DNA of 41,565 nucleotides from Dehalococcoidia bacterium. GTDB taxonomy: Bacteria > Chloroflexota > Dehalococcoidia > E44-bin15. Numbering within the stretch: the stretch's first letter is position 1; each line of letters opens with the position of its first letter. A program made the position numbers and the translations under genes. The stretch is from assembly GCA_030610655.1 (NCBI GenBank), contig JAUWRG010000008.1:1-41565 (forward strand), given 5' to 3'. Below are positions 31,600-39,562 of the stretch, one piece after another. Below the pieces are notes generated by a model. It was given only the letters and a program-made list of their open reading frames with translations, did no database searches and had not been told where the DNA came from.

Positions 31600-32901
31600 A
31601 TGCATGGACTTTCTATATTCCCTCCAACCACGCAGATTGATAGGAAGAATCATCTCACTATTGGCGGTTGCGATGCCGTGGCTCTGGCCAGTGAGTTCGG
31701 CACACCTCTCTATGTCTTCGACGAAGCAACCCTGAGAGGCAAATGTGCTGAATACCGTGAGGAGTTCGGTCGTCGCTACCCAGATAGTCTTGTCATCTAC
31801 GCTTGCAAAGCCTTCATCAACCGAGCTTTAGCGCTGATTTTCAAGGAAGAGAGCTTTGGGCTTGATGTAGTCTCTGGCGGGGAGCTTTCCATCGCCAGAT
31901 CGGTGGACTTCCCCATGGAGAAGGTCTATTTTCATGGCAACAATAAGTCGCGAGAGGAGCTGGAGTTGGCTATCCATTGCGGCGTTGGTCGGGTTGTGGT
32001 GGACAACTTTCATGAGCTTTCCTTGCTAGAGAAGCTGGCAAAGGAGGCAGGGGTCAATCAAGGGATTCTTCTCCGCTTCTCCCCTGGGGTGGACCCACAT
32101 ACTCACGCCTATGTATCCACAGGAGACAGCGATAGCAAATTCGGCTTCCCCATGACACAGGCTGAGGAAGCCATCGCTCAGTCAATGTCATGCCGCAATT
32201 TTGAACTCAATGGACTCCATTTTCACATCGGCTCGCAGATCTTCGAGCTGGAATCATATCTAAAAGCGATCGCTGTAATACTTCACTTCGCTGTTGAGCT
32301 GAAAAACAAATACGGGTTTAGACTCAATGAACTCAACGTTGGTGGAGGACTAGCCATCACCTATAGTGAGGATTCGCCCGCCCCAACAATTGTTGAACTT
32401 GCCCAGGCGATCACTTCCAGCATTTTACAAGAGGCCAAGGTGCTCGGTGTTGAGCCTCCGCGGCTTATCCTGGAGCCAGGAAGGTCTATCGTAGGTCAAG
32501 CAGGGGTCGCCCTTTACACCGCGGGGGCGATAAAAGAGATCGCTGGTGTGCGTAAATATGTTTCAATTGATGGGGGCATGGCGGACAACATCCGCCCCGC
32601 CCTTTACCAAGCTAAGTATGAGGCAGTGGTAGCAAACAAGATGGAAGGCGACTCAGAGCGGGTCACCATCGCCGGAAAATTCTGCGAATCGGCAGACATC
32701 CTGATTACTGACATCGACCTTCCCAAGCTTGAACCCGGTGACATCATCGCCGTCCCGTGTTGCGGCGCCTACTGCCTCTCTATGGCGTCAAACTACAATG
32801 CTTCGCTGATGCCGGCCATCGTTCTGGTCAAGGACGGGCAAGCGCGCCTAATTCGGCGCCGCCAGAGCTATGATGATTTGATGAGCCACGATATTGTCTA
32901 G
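31600..32901 (+). CDS. lysA: Diaminopimelate decarboxylase
   Basis: The 433-residue PLP enzyme converts meso-diaminopimelate to L-lysine, the last step of lysine synthesis. The PLP-binding lysine is Lys 70 in VIYACKAFINRAL. Other family motifs are GLDVVSGGELSIA, HFHIGSQIFELESYL, NVGGGLAITY, LILEPGRSIVGQAG and the substrate/dimer-interface PCCGAYCLSMASNYN. The ATG at 31600 follows GAGGAAG. Carboxynorspermidine decarboxylases share the fold, but the CCGAYCLSMAS block favours LysA. It sits in an operon with unrelated housekeeping genes. Confidence 0.92.
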   Translation: MHGLSIFPPTTQIDRKNHLTIGGCDAVALASEFGTPLYVFDEATLRGKCAEYREEFGRRYPDSLVIYACKAFINRALALIFKEESFGLDVVSGGELSIARSVDFPMEKVYFHGNNKSREELELAIHCGVGRVVVDNFHELSLLEKLAKEAGVNQGILLRFSPGVDPHTHAYVSTGDSDSKFGFPMTQAEEAIAQSMSCRNFELNGLHFHIGSQIFELESYLKAIAVILHFAVELKNKYGFRLNELNVGGGLAITYSEDSPAPTIVELAQAITSSILQEAKVLGVEPPRLILEPGRSIVGQAGVALYTAGAIKEIAGVRKYVSIDGGMADNIRPALYQAKYEAVVANKMEGDSERVTIAGKFCESADILITDIDLPKLEPGDIIAVPCCGAYCLSMASNYNASLMPAIVLVKDGQARLIRRRQSYDDLMSHDIV

Positions 32902-32915
32902 TTAGAGGAGAACCT

Positions 32916-33917
32916 ATGTGGCAGGTAGTGGGACATGAAAAAGCGGTAGGGCTTTTGGATCGGTGCCTGAAGAATGAGAAACTGGCCCATGCCTATCTCT
33001 TCGTCGGTCCACCGCATGTTGGCAAGATGAGACTGGCGATAGACCTGGCCAAGGCGCTGAATTGCCAGGGCGAGGATAGGCCATGTGGCGATTGCGCCCA
33101 ATGCGTAAGAATTGAAGAGCTAAAGCATGCCGATGTTCAGGTGATTGGCCTCGATGGTAGGGCGGAGATAGGCATCGACCAGATGAGGGAGATGCAGCAC
33201 TTCGCTAGCCTCAAACCATTTGAGGGGAAGTATCGAGTTTTTATCATCGATGGGGCGGAGCACCTCTCGCATGAGGCCACCAACTGCCTACTTAAGACCT
33301 TGGAGGAACCGCCGTCCAATGTTCAGCTCATCTTGCTTGCCTTAAATGAGAGGGGGCTTCTGCCTACAGTGCTCTCTCGTTGTCAGAAGTTAGAGCTGAG
33401 GCCATTGCCCATTGCTACCTTCCCAAAGATATTGACTGAACGCTGGGGAATCACCGAGGAAAGGGCGAGGACGCTGGCAAAGCTCTCACGCGGTTGCGTC
33501 GGCTGGGCAGTCAGCGCTTTGACCGACGACCAGCTCCTCCAAGAGCGATCGGAGAGGCTGGCTTCATTGCTACGTCTCACCGAAGAAGAGCTGGCCGAAC
33601 GCTTCTCTCATGCCGCTCAGCTAGCAAGCCAATTCAGCCGAGATCGACAATCCGTCTATGAGGTTCTCTCTCTATGGATTGAGTGGTGGCACGACTTGTT
33701 GTTGATCAAAGGGGGGTGTGCCAATTTCATTAGCAATGTGGATCAAGAGGCAAAGCTTCACCAAGAGTCGCAGAGATATAGCTTGAAGGAAATTAAGGTA
33801 TTTGTAGAGAGCCTGCAGCAGTCCATGGCGCAACTGGAGCAAAACGCTAATCCCCGTCTGGTGTTGGAGGTGCTCATGCTCAGCATTCCGAGAAGAAAGG
33901 GGGAGCGAGTCCTTTAA
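32916..33917 (+). CDS. holB: DNA polymerase III delta-prime subunit
   Basis: This 333-residue clamp-loader subunit has a modified P-loop (FVGPPHVGKMRLA, residues 29-41). The zinc module has Cys at 50, 57, 60 and 63 (CQGEDRPCGDCAQC). Next come VFIIDGAEHLSHEATNCLLK, the Walker B-like region, and the SRC sensor motif (LSRCQKLEL). The C-terminal domain then packs into the clamp-loader ring. It loads the beta clamp for replication. The gene lies next to ricT, as in Firmicutes (holB-yaaT order), supporting the assignment. Confidence 0.9.
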   Translation: MWQVVGHEKAVGLLDRCLKNEKLAHAYLFVGPPHVGKMRLAIDLAKALNCQGEDRPCGDCAQCVRIEELKHADVQVIGLDGRAEIGIDQMREMQHFASLKPFEGKYRVFIIDGAEHLSHEATNCLLKTLEEPPSNVQLILLALNERGLLPTVLSRCQKLELRPLPIATFPKILTERWGITEERARTLAKLSRGCVGWAVSALTDDQLLQERSERLASLLRLTEEELAERFSHAAQLASQFSRDRQSVYEVLSLWIEWWHDLLLIKGGCANFISNVDQEAKLHQESQRYSLKEIKVFVESLQQSMAQLEQNANPRLVLEVLMLSIPRRKGERVL

Positions 33918-33919
33918 AT

Positions 33920-34747
33920 ATGACCGAAATAGTTGGCGTTCGTTTCAAACGGACAGGGCGCGTGTATTACTTCGACCCAGCGGGCATCGATCTAGACTTG
34001 AATGATTGGGTGGTGGTGGAGACTGAACATGGCGTTGAGGTAGGCAGGGTAGTCATCTCCCCAAAACAGGTCCTCTCCAGCGAGATAACTGAGCCTCTAA
34101 AGCCTGTGTTACGCAAGGCAGAGGAAGAGGATATAAGGCGACGAGAGGGATCCGAAGGCAAGGAAAAAGAGGCGCTGGACGTATGCCAGGAAATGGCCAA
34201 ACAGTTCAACCTGCCGATGAAACTGTTGGCCGCAGAATACAACCCTGATGGCACTCGCCTTACCGTATACTTCAGTGCTGAAGGTAGAGTGGACTTCCGA
34301 GACCTGTTGAAGGAGCTCACCAACACCTTCAAAACACGCATCGAACTCCGACAGGTAGGCTCCCGCGATAAGGCAAAGCTTTTGGGCGGGGTTGGCAAGT
34401 GCGGTCGCCCTCTGTGCTGCGCCACCTATCTCTCCGAGTTCAATCCAGTCACCATTAAAATGGCCAAGGAGCAGGATCTACCGCTTAACCCGATGAAAAT
34501 CTCCGGGGTTTGTGGAAGGCTACTGTGCTGCTTGGGCTATGAGTGTGAGCAGTACCGCATTATGAAAGAAAAGCTCCCTGCGGTCGGTCAGCGAGTGAGC
34601 ACCCCTATGGGGTCAGCTACGGTGGTGAGAGGCAACCCGCTGAGAGAGACGGTCATAGTGCAGCTAGAGAGCCAAGCCACAGTGGAATTGCCTGTTGAGC
34701 AGGTAAGCAGTAAGAAGGAAAGGCCACTCAGGGGAAAGGGCGCTTAA
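33920..34747 (+). CDS. ricT: PSP1-domain protein RicT (YaaT-like)
   Basis: The 275-residue protein has the PSP1 core (RVYYFDPAGIDLDLNDWVVV and HGVEVGRVVISP). Conserved cysteine motifs follow: GKCGRPLCCATYL and GVCGRLLCCLGYECEQY, which in Bacillus RicT help bind iron-sulfur clusters of the RicA-RicF-RicT complex. That complex affects RNase Y-dependent mRNA processing and development. The start is ATG 33920, two bases after the holB stop. It ends two bases short of the convergent HNH gene and no terminator is visible between them. Confidence 0.9.
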   Translation: MTEIVGVRFKRTGRVYYFDPAGIDLDLNDWVVVETEHGVEVGRVVISPKQVLSSEITEPLKPVLRKAEEEDIRRREGSEGKEKEALDVCQEMAKQFNLPMKLLAAEYNPDGTRLTVYFSAEGRVDFRDLLKELTNTFKTRIELRQVGSRDKAKLLGGVGKCGRPLCCATYLSEFNPVTIKMAKEQDLPLNPMKISGVCGRLLCCLGYECEQYRIMKEKLPAVGQRVSTPMGSATVVRGNPLRETVIVQLESQATVELPVEQVSSKKERPLRGKGA

Positions 34748-34749
34748 TT

Positions 34750-35268
34750 CTACTTAACTCTGTGCGAGACGGGAACAAACTTCTGCCATTCGCTGTGCCT
34801 GTGAATATACTCATAGGGGACAAAGTAGCCGCTAACGTGAGGAGCGGATGGCTGGCGGGTGAGCCTCATTCCTGCCTCTTCAGGGGTGCGTCCTGCTTTA
34901 CGATTGTTGCAAGGGATGCAGGCACTCACCACATTCTCCCAGATGTGTTTTCCCCCTTTGTAACGTGGGATCACATGATCTAGAGTAAGCTCTTTAGTGT
35001 GCCTGCCACAATACTGACAGGTGTATCCATCGCGGCGGAACACCTCGTGGCGAGTTAACTTCCTTTGAAGGCGGGGGCGCTTCACCAGATAAACGAGGCG
35101 TATCACCGAAGGGAGGGGAATGAGCTCATTAATGGTGTGGATAACCCCGACGCCGTTCTCCAGTAGTTCAGCCTTGCCTCGAAGAAGTAGAACCACCGCC
35201 CGCCGTGCACGGGCGACATTAAGCGGCTCGTAGTTTTGATTTAGCACCAGAACTGGGGAGTTCACCAT
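34750..35268 (-). CDS. HNH endonuclease
   Basis: The 172-residue protein carries an HNH nuclease domain with zinc-binding cysteine pairs: CQYCGRHTKELTLDHVIPRY then CIPCNNRKAGRTPEEA. The catalytic His is in LTLDHVIPR. The N-terminus reads VLVLNQNYEPLNVARARRAV, found in a broad bacterial HNH family near housekeeping genes. It may act in DNA repair or recombination; no restriction or phage context is present. The ATG abuts the upstream stop (TAGATG) and follows GGAGGAG. Confidence 0.85.
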   Translation of the reverse strand: MVNSPVLVLNQNYEPLNVARARRAVVLLLRGKAELLENGVGVIHTINELIPLPSVIRLVYLVKRPRLQRKLTRHEVFRRDGYTCQYCGRHTKELTLDHVIPRYKGGKHIWENVVSACIPCNNRKAGRTPEEAGMRLTRQPSAPHVSGYFVPYEYIHRHSEWQKFVPVSHRVK

Positions 35269-36126
35269 CTAGCGTCTCCTCCTCAACCGCTGGGTGTGCT
35301 GTTTTCCCTCCTCCGAAGGGGCAAAATCAGAGCGGTAATCAGGAGCCATGATGTTGACATTTGAGCTCATACTGTTGTCCGCCAGTCGCGAGCCTATTCG
35401 GGTTTCGATATCCTCCAAGGCTAGGCAGGTGGTGATCACCGTCGGCAGCCGCGCATTATAGCGATAGTTGATCACCTGATACAGCTTCTCCTGCGCCCAG
35501 GGCGTGCCCGCTTGCTCACCAAAGTCATCGAGAATGAGTAGAGGTGCATTCCTGACCTTGTCGAAAAATTCATCATAGGTCACCGTGCTATCTGGGCTGA
35601 AGGTGGCACGAAGGTAATCGAGGAGGTCGGGAACCACCTTAAAAAATACAGGCTTGCCTTTCTGCAACTGATAATTGCCGATGGCAGCGGCCAGATGTGT
35701 TTTGCCACACCCATTAAGACCAAGAAATACTATCCAATCTTTCGGTGCCTCAGCGAATCTGCGCGCCTCATTATAGGCCCGTTCTAAATTCTTTTGCTCC
35801 TCAAGAGGGAGATTAACTCGCCTGCGGTCAAAGTTTTCGAAGGTCATATTACGAAGCAGCTTGAGCGCAAGGTCTCCACTTTCTCGCCGCAGGCGCAGCA
35901 AGTGCTCTTCTTCAGGCTCTCCATGATTGCACTGGCATGGAACCACCCTGGTGAAATCAGGACGCCCTGACGGAAGCAACGGATGGACAAATCCTGCTCC
36001 CCTGCATAATGGGCACTCCTGCGCCTCGGAGACCTGCTCACCGCTTTCAACGCTTGACCACGTGTCCGTATCGGCCCTTGATATACTTGTCCCTGTCCTC
36101 TTTAAAATCTCTCCCAGGCTTTCCAT
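35269..36126 (-). CDS. DnaC/DnaI-like helicase loader ATPase
   Basis: The start is taken as ATG 36126 (MESLGEILKRTG), with GAGGG eight bases upstream; another ATG lies at 36141. The 285-residue protein has an N-terminal zinc site (CPLCRGAGF and CQC) like DnaI-type loaders. The AAA+ core has a Walker A (FLGLNGCGKTHLAAAIG), Walker B (APLLILDDFGEQ), and a sensor arginine region (TRIGSRLADN). It should load the DnaB helicase onto origin DNA. Its start overlaps the end of the DnaD-domain gene by about 80 bases, which is long, so the start may be misassigned. Confidence 0.85.
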   Translation of the reverse strand: MESLGEILKRTGTSISRADTDTWSSVESGEQVSEAQECPLCRGAGFVHPLLPSGRPDFTRVVPCQCNHGEPEEEHLLRLRRESGDLALKLLRNMTFENFDRRRVNLPLEEQKNLERAYNEARRFAEAPKDWIVFLGLNGCGKTHLAAAIGNYQLQKGKPVFFKVVPDLLDYLRATFSPDSTVTYDEFFDKVRNAPLLILDDFGEQAGTPWAQEKLYQVINYRYNARLPTVITTCLALEDIETRIGSRLADNSMSSNVNIMAPDYRSDFAPSEEGKQHTQRLRRRR

Positions 36127-36739
36127 GCTTCTTACCCTCATCAGCCCAGCGCTCCAGTATACTGGAGATGTACCGCCATTTGCGTATATTCAGGCTCACC
36201 GCCTCCCTAAAGGCATCCTCGATCCAGGAGGCGGGGTAGATCCGCTCCGCCTCCTTTAGCTCCTCAGCGATCATCGGTGTAAGCATGCCGATGTTCTCCT
36301 CATAGAGGGTGAAGATATTGGGTTGCTCCTTTGCCTCCTGACATGGCTCTCTCCTCGGCAAAGCACCCAGGTCAATCTCCCCTCTAGCAACCTTAGCTAA
36401 CGCTACCCTATCGCTCTCGGTATTTAGAAAGTAGAGCTCCTCGCTACTCCCCTCCCGGTCCAGCGTCAAATGAATTAGGGTGCCCCGCGATATCGCCCGC
36501 TCCAAGCCCTCACGAAGCCTGTCGGCATTGACAACACCTGCCATAAGCATCTTATCGCCAAGAAGCTCACCATAGGTGACAAATCTGGGGTACCCCCGCT
36601 TTTGATAAAGGCTCCAGAATATGTGAAGCGTTATCCTGAGCTCAATGATATCATCGATGTGCGGAAGAAGGTCACTAAAGAAAATATTGGGCAGCGGGGT
36701 GAAACGCATCTTTTGTGGGAAACCAGCAAAGGGCTTCAT
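36047..36739 (-). CDS. DnaD-domain replication initiation protein
   Basis: This 230-residue protein has an N-terminal winged-helix part (FFSDLLPHIDDIIELRITLH then FVTYGELLG). The C-terminal DnaD domain is at about residues 150-215: LYEENIGMLTPMIAEELKEA, AFREAVSLNIRKWRYISSIL and ERWADEG. That block (Y..nIG.ltP.i...l...e; N.r.W.Yi..iL..W) is diagnostic. In Firmicutes DnaD and DnaB-type proteins open the origin and recruit the helicase loader. It lies between dnaB and the loader gene, overlapping dnaB by four bases, which fits a primosome operon. Confidence 0.88.
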   Translation of the reverse strand: MKPFAGFPQKMRFTPLPNIFFSDLLPHIDDIIELRITLHIFWSLYQKRGYPRFVTYGELLGDKMLMAGVVNADRLREGLERAISRGTLIHLTLDREGSSEELYFLNTESDRVALAKVARGEIDLGALPRREPCQEAKEQPNIFTLYEENIGMLTPMIAEELKEAERIYPASWIEDAFREAVSLNIRKWRYISSILERWADEGKKHGKPGRDFKEDRDKYIKGRYGHVVKR

Positions 36740-38085
36740 CCCACCCGCTCCACTTCATAGTCAGCGAATTTTACCGTTCTCGCTAGAAACCGCAATTTCC
36801 CCTCGCCAATAGGTCCATTGCGGTGCTTCTCCACTATGATGTCAGCAACACCTCTGGGGTAAGGCTCATCGGGATGCCGCTTGTTCCATTCGTCCTCTTT
36901 TATATACATATCATCCCGGTGGATGAAGACCACTATATCGGCATCCTGCTCGATAGAGCCGCTCTCCCTGAGATCGGAAAGCTGGGGACGGTGAGATGGC
37001 CGACCCATTGGAGCCCTGGAAAGCTGAGAGACGGCAAGTAGGGGCACATTCAACTCGCGGGCGAGCTCCTTGAGGGAGCGAGATATCTCAGTGACCTCCT
37101 GAACCCGGTTCTCCCTGCCATCGCCCCGTATCAATTGCATATAATCCACGACGATAAGGTCGATGCCCCGCTCGTAGTGAAGCCGCCGCGCCTTAGATTT
37201 CATCTCCACCACCCTCAAGGCGGGCGAGTCATCGATAAAGATCGGCGCTTCGGAAAGAACGCCCGTGGCCTCCATCATCCTTCTCTCCTCCGCCTCCGTC
37301 TGCTCGCCAAGGCGCAATCTCTTGGTGTCCACCCCCGCCTCGCTGGAGAGCAAGCGCTGCACCAGTTGTACCCGTGACATCTCCACGCTGAAGATAGCGA
37401 CATGGGCTCCCTGCTGGACTGCGGCATTCCTGGCGATGCCTAAGGCGAGGCTAGTTTTGCCTAGACTCGGCCTGGCGGCAAGCACTATCATATCGGAGCG
37501 CCGCAGCCCTCCAATGATATCATCCAGCACACGAAAACCGGTGTATACGACCTCCCCCTCGAAGGGACGAATCTCGCTTTCCTCGAAGTACCTGTCAAGA
37601 AGCTCGCGTATCGGGACAAAATCGCGGGGGCGCTGACCATGACGTAATCGGAAAAGGACATCCTCTGCCTTACCGAGGGACTCATCGATGTCCGGTCCTG
37701 CCTCGTAGCCGATGGCCTTGATCTGCTCCGCCGCGCCGATCAATCGCCGCATTACCGACATGCGGTGCACAATCCTGGCGTAGTGCTCGATATGCACCGA
37801 TGTAGGCACAATGAAAACAAGATAGCTAAGATAAGCGGGACCTCCCACCGCCTCCAGCCTGCCGCGGCGCTCGAGCTCGTGGGCCACGGTGACCTGGTCT
37901 ATGGCCTCGTTTCGCTCATAAAGAGAAAAACAGGCTTCATAGGCCCACTGATTTTTCTCCCGATAGAAGTCGCCCGTCCTGAGGAAGGTGGCGATGCTAA
38001 AAATGCCATCGCCATCGATGAGCAGGGACCCGACTACCGACTCCTCAGCCTCAATATCGTGCGGGGGCAGCGTTTCGGCGACCAT
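36736..38085 (-). CDS. dnaB: Replicative DNA helicase DnaB
   Basis: This 449-residue RecA-type hexameric helicase opens with PPHDIEAEESVVGSLLID (N-terminal domain). The linker is followed by a Walker A in ARPSLGKTSLALG (about residues 204-216), FSVEMSRVQLVQRLLSSEAG, Walker B-like IDLIVVDYMQLIRG, and the C-terminal SDLRESGSIEQDADIVVFIH arginine-finger region. Length is standard, with no intein. It follows rplI with a two-base gap, the common rplI-dnaB order, and precedes the dnaD and loader genes. Confidence 0.96.
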   Translation of the reverse strand: MVAETLPPHDIEAEESVVGSLLIDGDGIFSIATFLRTGDFYREKNQWAYEACFSLYERNEAIDQVTVAHELERRGRLEAVGGPAYLSYLVFIVPTSVHIEHYARIVHRMSVMRRLIGAAEQIKAIGYEAGPDIDESLGKAEDVLFRLRHGQRPRDFVPIRELLDRYFEESEIRPFEGEVVYTGFRVLDDIIGGLRRSDMIVLAARPSLGKTSLALGIARNAAVQQGAHVAIFSVEMSRVQLVQRLLSSEAGVDTKRLRLGEQTEAEERRMMEATGVLSEAPIFIDDSPALRVVEMKSKARRLHYERGIDLIVVDYMQLIRGDGRENRVQEVTEISRSLKELARELNVPLLAVSQLSRAPMGRPSHRPQLSDLRESGSIEQDADIVVFIHRDDMYIKEDEWNKRHPDEPYPRGVADIIVEKHRNGPIGEGKLRFLARTVKFADYEVERVG

Positions 38086-38087
38086 CG

Positions 38088-38540
38088 CTAACCATTATCC
38101 CCCTCAACAATAACCTTTATCTTGGGTACAAGCTCCCCTGACAGCCTCACCACCACGTCGTATTGACCCAACTGGTGAATGGGCTCTTCAAGCTCGATCT
38201 TCCTCTTATCTATGTCGTGCCCCATCACTCGATGAATTCCCTCAGCGATGTCGCTGCTGGTGACCGCCCCATAAAGGCGACCCTGCGCTCCCACCTTGGC
38301 CTTAATGACAACCTCTACTCCCTCCAGGGCCTGAGCTAGGCTCAGAAACTCAGCATCAGCGACGAGTTGGCGACGCGCCTCAGCTTGACGCTGCTCCTCA
38401 ATCCGCTTCAGCAAGGAAGGAGAGGCAAACTCAGCAAGCTTTTTGGGAAGGAGCAAGTTCCTCCCGTAGCCATCGGCTACCTCCTTAACCTCCCCAGCCC
38501 TCCCTAAACCCGACACGTCCTGAAGCAATATCACCCTCAT
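38088..38540 (-). CDS. rplI: 50S ribosomal protein L9
   Basis: This 150-residue ribosomal protein starts MRVILLQDVSGLGRAGEVKE, with the RNA-binding N-terminal domain (DGYGRNLLLPKKLAEFAS). A central helix and a C-terminal domain follow (GRLYGAVTSSDIAEG). The start is ATG 38540, the position conserved in the family, not the ATG four codons earlier. A TATAAT box ends ten bases upstream, so the mRNA would have almost no leader. It leads the replication operon. Confidence 0.95.
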   Translation of the reverse strand: MRVILLQDVSGLGRAGEVKEVADGYGRNLLLPKKLAEFASPSLLKRIEEQRQAEARRQLVADAEFLSLAQALEGVEVVIKAKVGAQGRLYGAVTSSDIAEGIHRVMGHDIDKRKIELEEPIHQLGQYDVVVRLSGELVPKIKVIVEGDNG

Positions 38541-38550
38541 CTTGCCACAC

Positions 38551-38556
38551 ATTATA
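38551..38556 (-). promoter_or_regulatory. -10 box of a near-leaderless rplI promoter
   Basis: On the minus strand a perfect TATAAT lies ten bases upstream of the rplI ATG, so transcription would begin within a few bases of the start codon. No good -35 box is seen at the usual distance; only a T-rich stretch is there. Confidence 0.45.
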
Positions 38557-38576
38557 ACCCAATAATGGGGAAATAA

Positions 38577-38600
38577 AAAGGGATTCTTTCAAATCCCTTT
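38577..38600 (-). terminator. Insulating hairpin upstream of rplI
   Basis: AAAGGGATT (38577-38585) pairs with AATCCCTTT (38592-38600) around a 6-base loop. On the minus strand the stem is followed by TTATTT, an intrinsic terminator layout, and it would stop read-through from the upstream rpsU-yqeY unit before the rplI promoter. Confidence 0.6.
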
Positions 38601-38647
38601 CGACATTTTTGACGCCCCTCACAGAGACACTGGGTGGAGGAGAATAG

Positions 38648-38683
38648 AAAAACCGCACCTTCCGTTCTTATGATGCGGTTTTT
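38648..38683 (-). terminator. Terminator of rpsU-yqeY
   Basis: AAAAACCGCA (38648-38657) is the exact inverse of TGCGGTTTTT (38674-38683), with a 16-base loop. With A runs on one side and T runs on the other it can act in both directions. It lies 47 bases after the yqeY stop. Confidence 0.8.
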
Positions 38684-38729
38684 GGTAATAAATCTAAAAG
38701 AAAACAGTTAGCAGGCGTTCCGTTTTAAA

Positions 38730-39179
38730 CTATGATTCGGAGAGCAATTCGGACACCACATCGCTCACCTCACGCCCGTCAGCCTTCCCTTTGACCTGGG
38801 GCATAAGCTGAGCCATCACCTTACCTTTGCCCCCGGGGCCATGGGCCCCCACCTGTTCAATAATACTTCGAGCAGCCTCTACTATCTCATCATGACTCAT
38901 CTGTTTTGGCAGGTACTCAAGTAGAACAGCTAATTCCGCCTCCTCTTTGGCAACCAGGTCCTGGCGGTTTCCCTTAGAAAACTCGGCGATGCTCTCTCGG
39001 TGCTGCTTCACTTCCTTGGCAATAACATCGATAATGCCCGAATTGTCGAGGGGAGCTCCCTTGGCTTTCTCTACGTTCTTCTTTCCTGCGATAACCAAGC
39101 GGAGCACCGATCTTCGGACAGCATCGCCTTTCTTAGCTGCCTCTCTTAAGTCAGCGGTAAGCCTTTCTTCCAGTGCCAT
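38730..39179 (-). CDS. yqeY: GatB/YqeY domain protein
   Basis: This 149-residue protein has the YqeY pattern: LEERLTADLREAAKKGDAVR near the N-terminus, VLRLVIAGKKNVE, SIAEFSKGNRQDLVAKEEAE, LEYLPKQMSHDEI, and at the end GKVMAQLMPQVKGKADG. The C-terminal half resembles the tRNA-binding tail domain of GatB amidotransferase. The exact role is unknown; a link to tRNA amidation has been suggested. It follows rpsU in the same transcript, the usual pairing. Confidence 0.93.
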   Translation of the reverse strand: MALEERLTADLREAAKKGDAVRRSVLRLVIAGKKNVEKAKGAPLDNSGIIDVIAKEVKQHRESIAEFSKGNRQDLVAKEEAELAVLLEYLPKQMSHDEIVEAARSIIEQVGAHGPGGKGKVMAQLMPQVKGKADGREVSDVVSELLSES

Positions 39180-39209
39180 ATTAGCCCTTACTATAAAACA
39201 AACTCTACT

Positions 39210-39392
39210 CTAGCTGCTTCGGGCGCTTTTTCGCCGCTTTGCCGCTTCTTTCTTCTTACGCTTTGTAGAGGGCTTCTCGTAGTGATTCCTCCGGCGCACC
39301 TCAGAAAGAATACCTTCCTGCTGCACCTTCCGATTGAATCGCCTGAGGAGACTATCGAAGCTCTCAGTATCAGAAAGCATTACATCTGCCAC
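39210..39392 (-). CDS. rpsU: 30S ribosomal protein S21
   Basis: This 60-residue, very basic protein contains ESFDSLLRRFNRKVQQEG and then SEVRRRNHYEKPSTKRKKKE, the conserved S21 pattern, ending in a K/R-rich tail. The start is GTG 39392 after a G-rich stretch; an ATG four codons in (39380) is an alternative. S21 sits near the mRNA 3' anti-Shine-Dalgarno region of the 30S subunit. It is first in an operon with yqeY and has a strong promoter at 39430-39458. Confidence 0.93.
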   Translation of the reverse strand: MADVMLSDTESFDSLLRRFNRKVQQEGILSEVRRRNHYEKPSTKRKKKEAAKRRKSARSS

Positions 39393-39429
39393 ATGATCCC
39401 CCCCCTTCTATGGTCCATCTACTTGGCGT

Positions 39430-39458
39430 ATCTTAGCTACTTGCGACCGATGTGTCAA
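39430..39458 (-). promoter_or_regulatory. rpsU promoter
   Basis: On the minus strand TTGACA (39453-39458) is followed by 17 bases and TAAGAT (39430-39435), 38 bases ahead of the rpsU start. It is among the best consensus matches in the window, as expected for a ribosomal gene. Confidence 0.7.
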
Positions 39459-39530
39459 GAACCCTCACCCTTCGACCGATAAACTCAGGACAGGCCCTAG
39501 CCCTCTCACGTCAAGGTCGAGTACAAGAGG

Positions 39531-39559
39531 TTGCCTTTGGCCAATATATGGTATAGAAT
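39531..39559 (+). promoter_or_regulatory. Promoter giving a near-leaderless STT3 transcript
   Basis: TTGCCT (39531-39536) is followed by 17 bases and TAGAAT (39554-39559). The first ATG of the STT3 gene is at 39563 and the second at 39569, so the transcription start would fall at or beside the start codon. No Shine-Dalgarno sequence is visible. Confidence 0.5.
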
Positions 39560-39562
39560 CTC

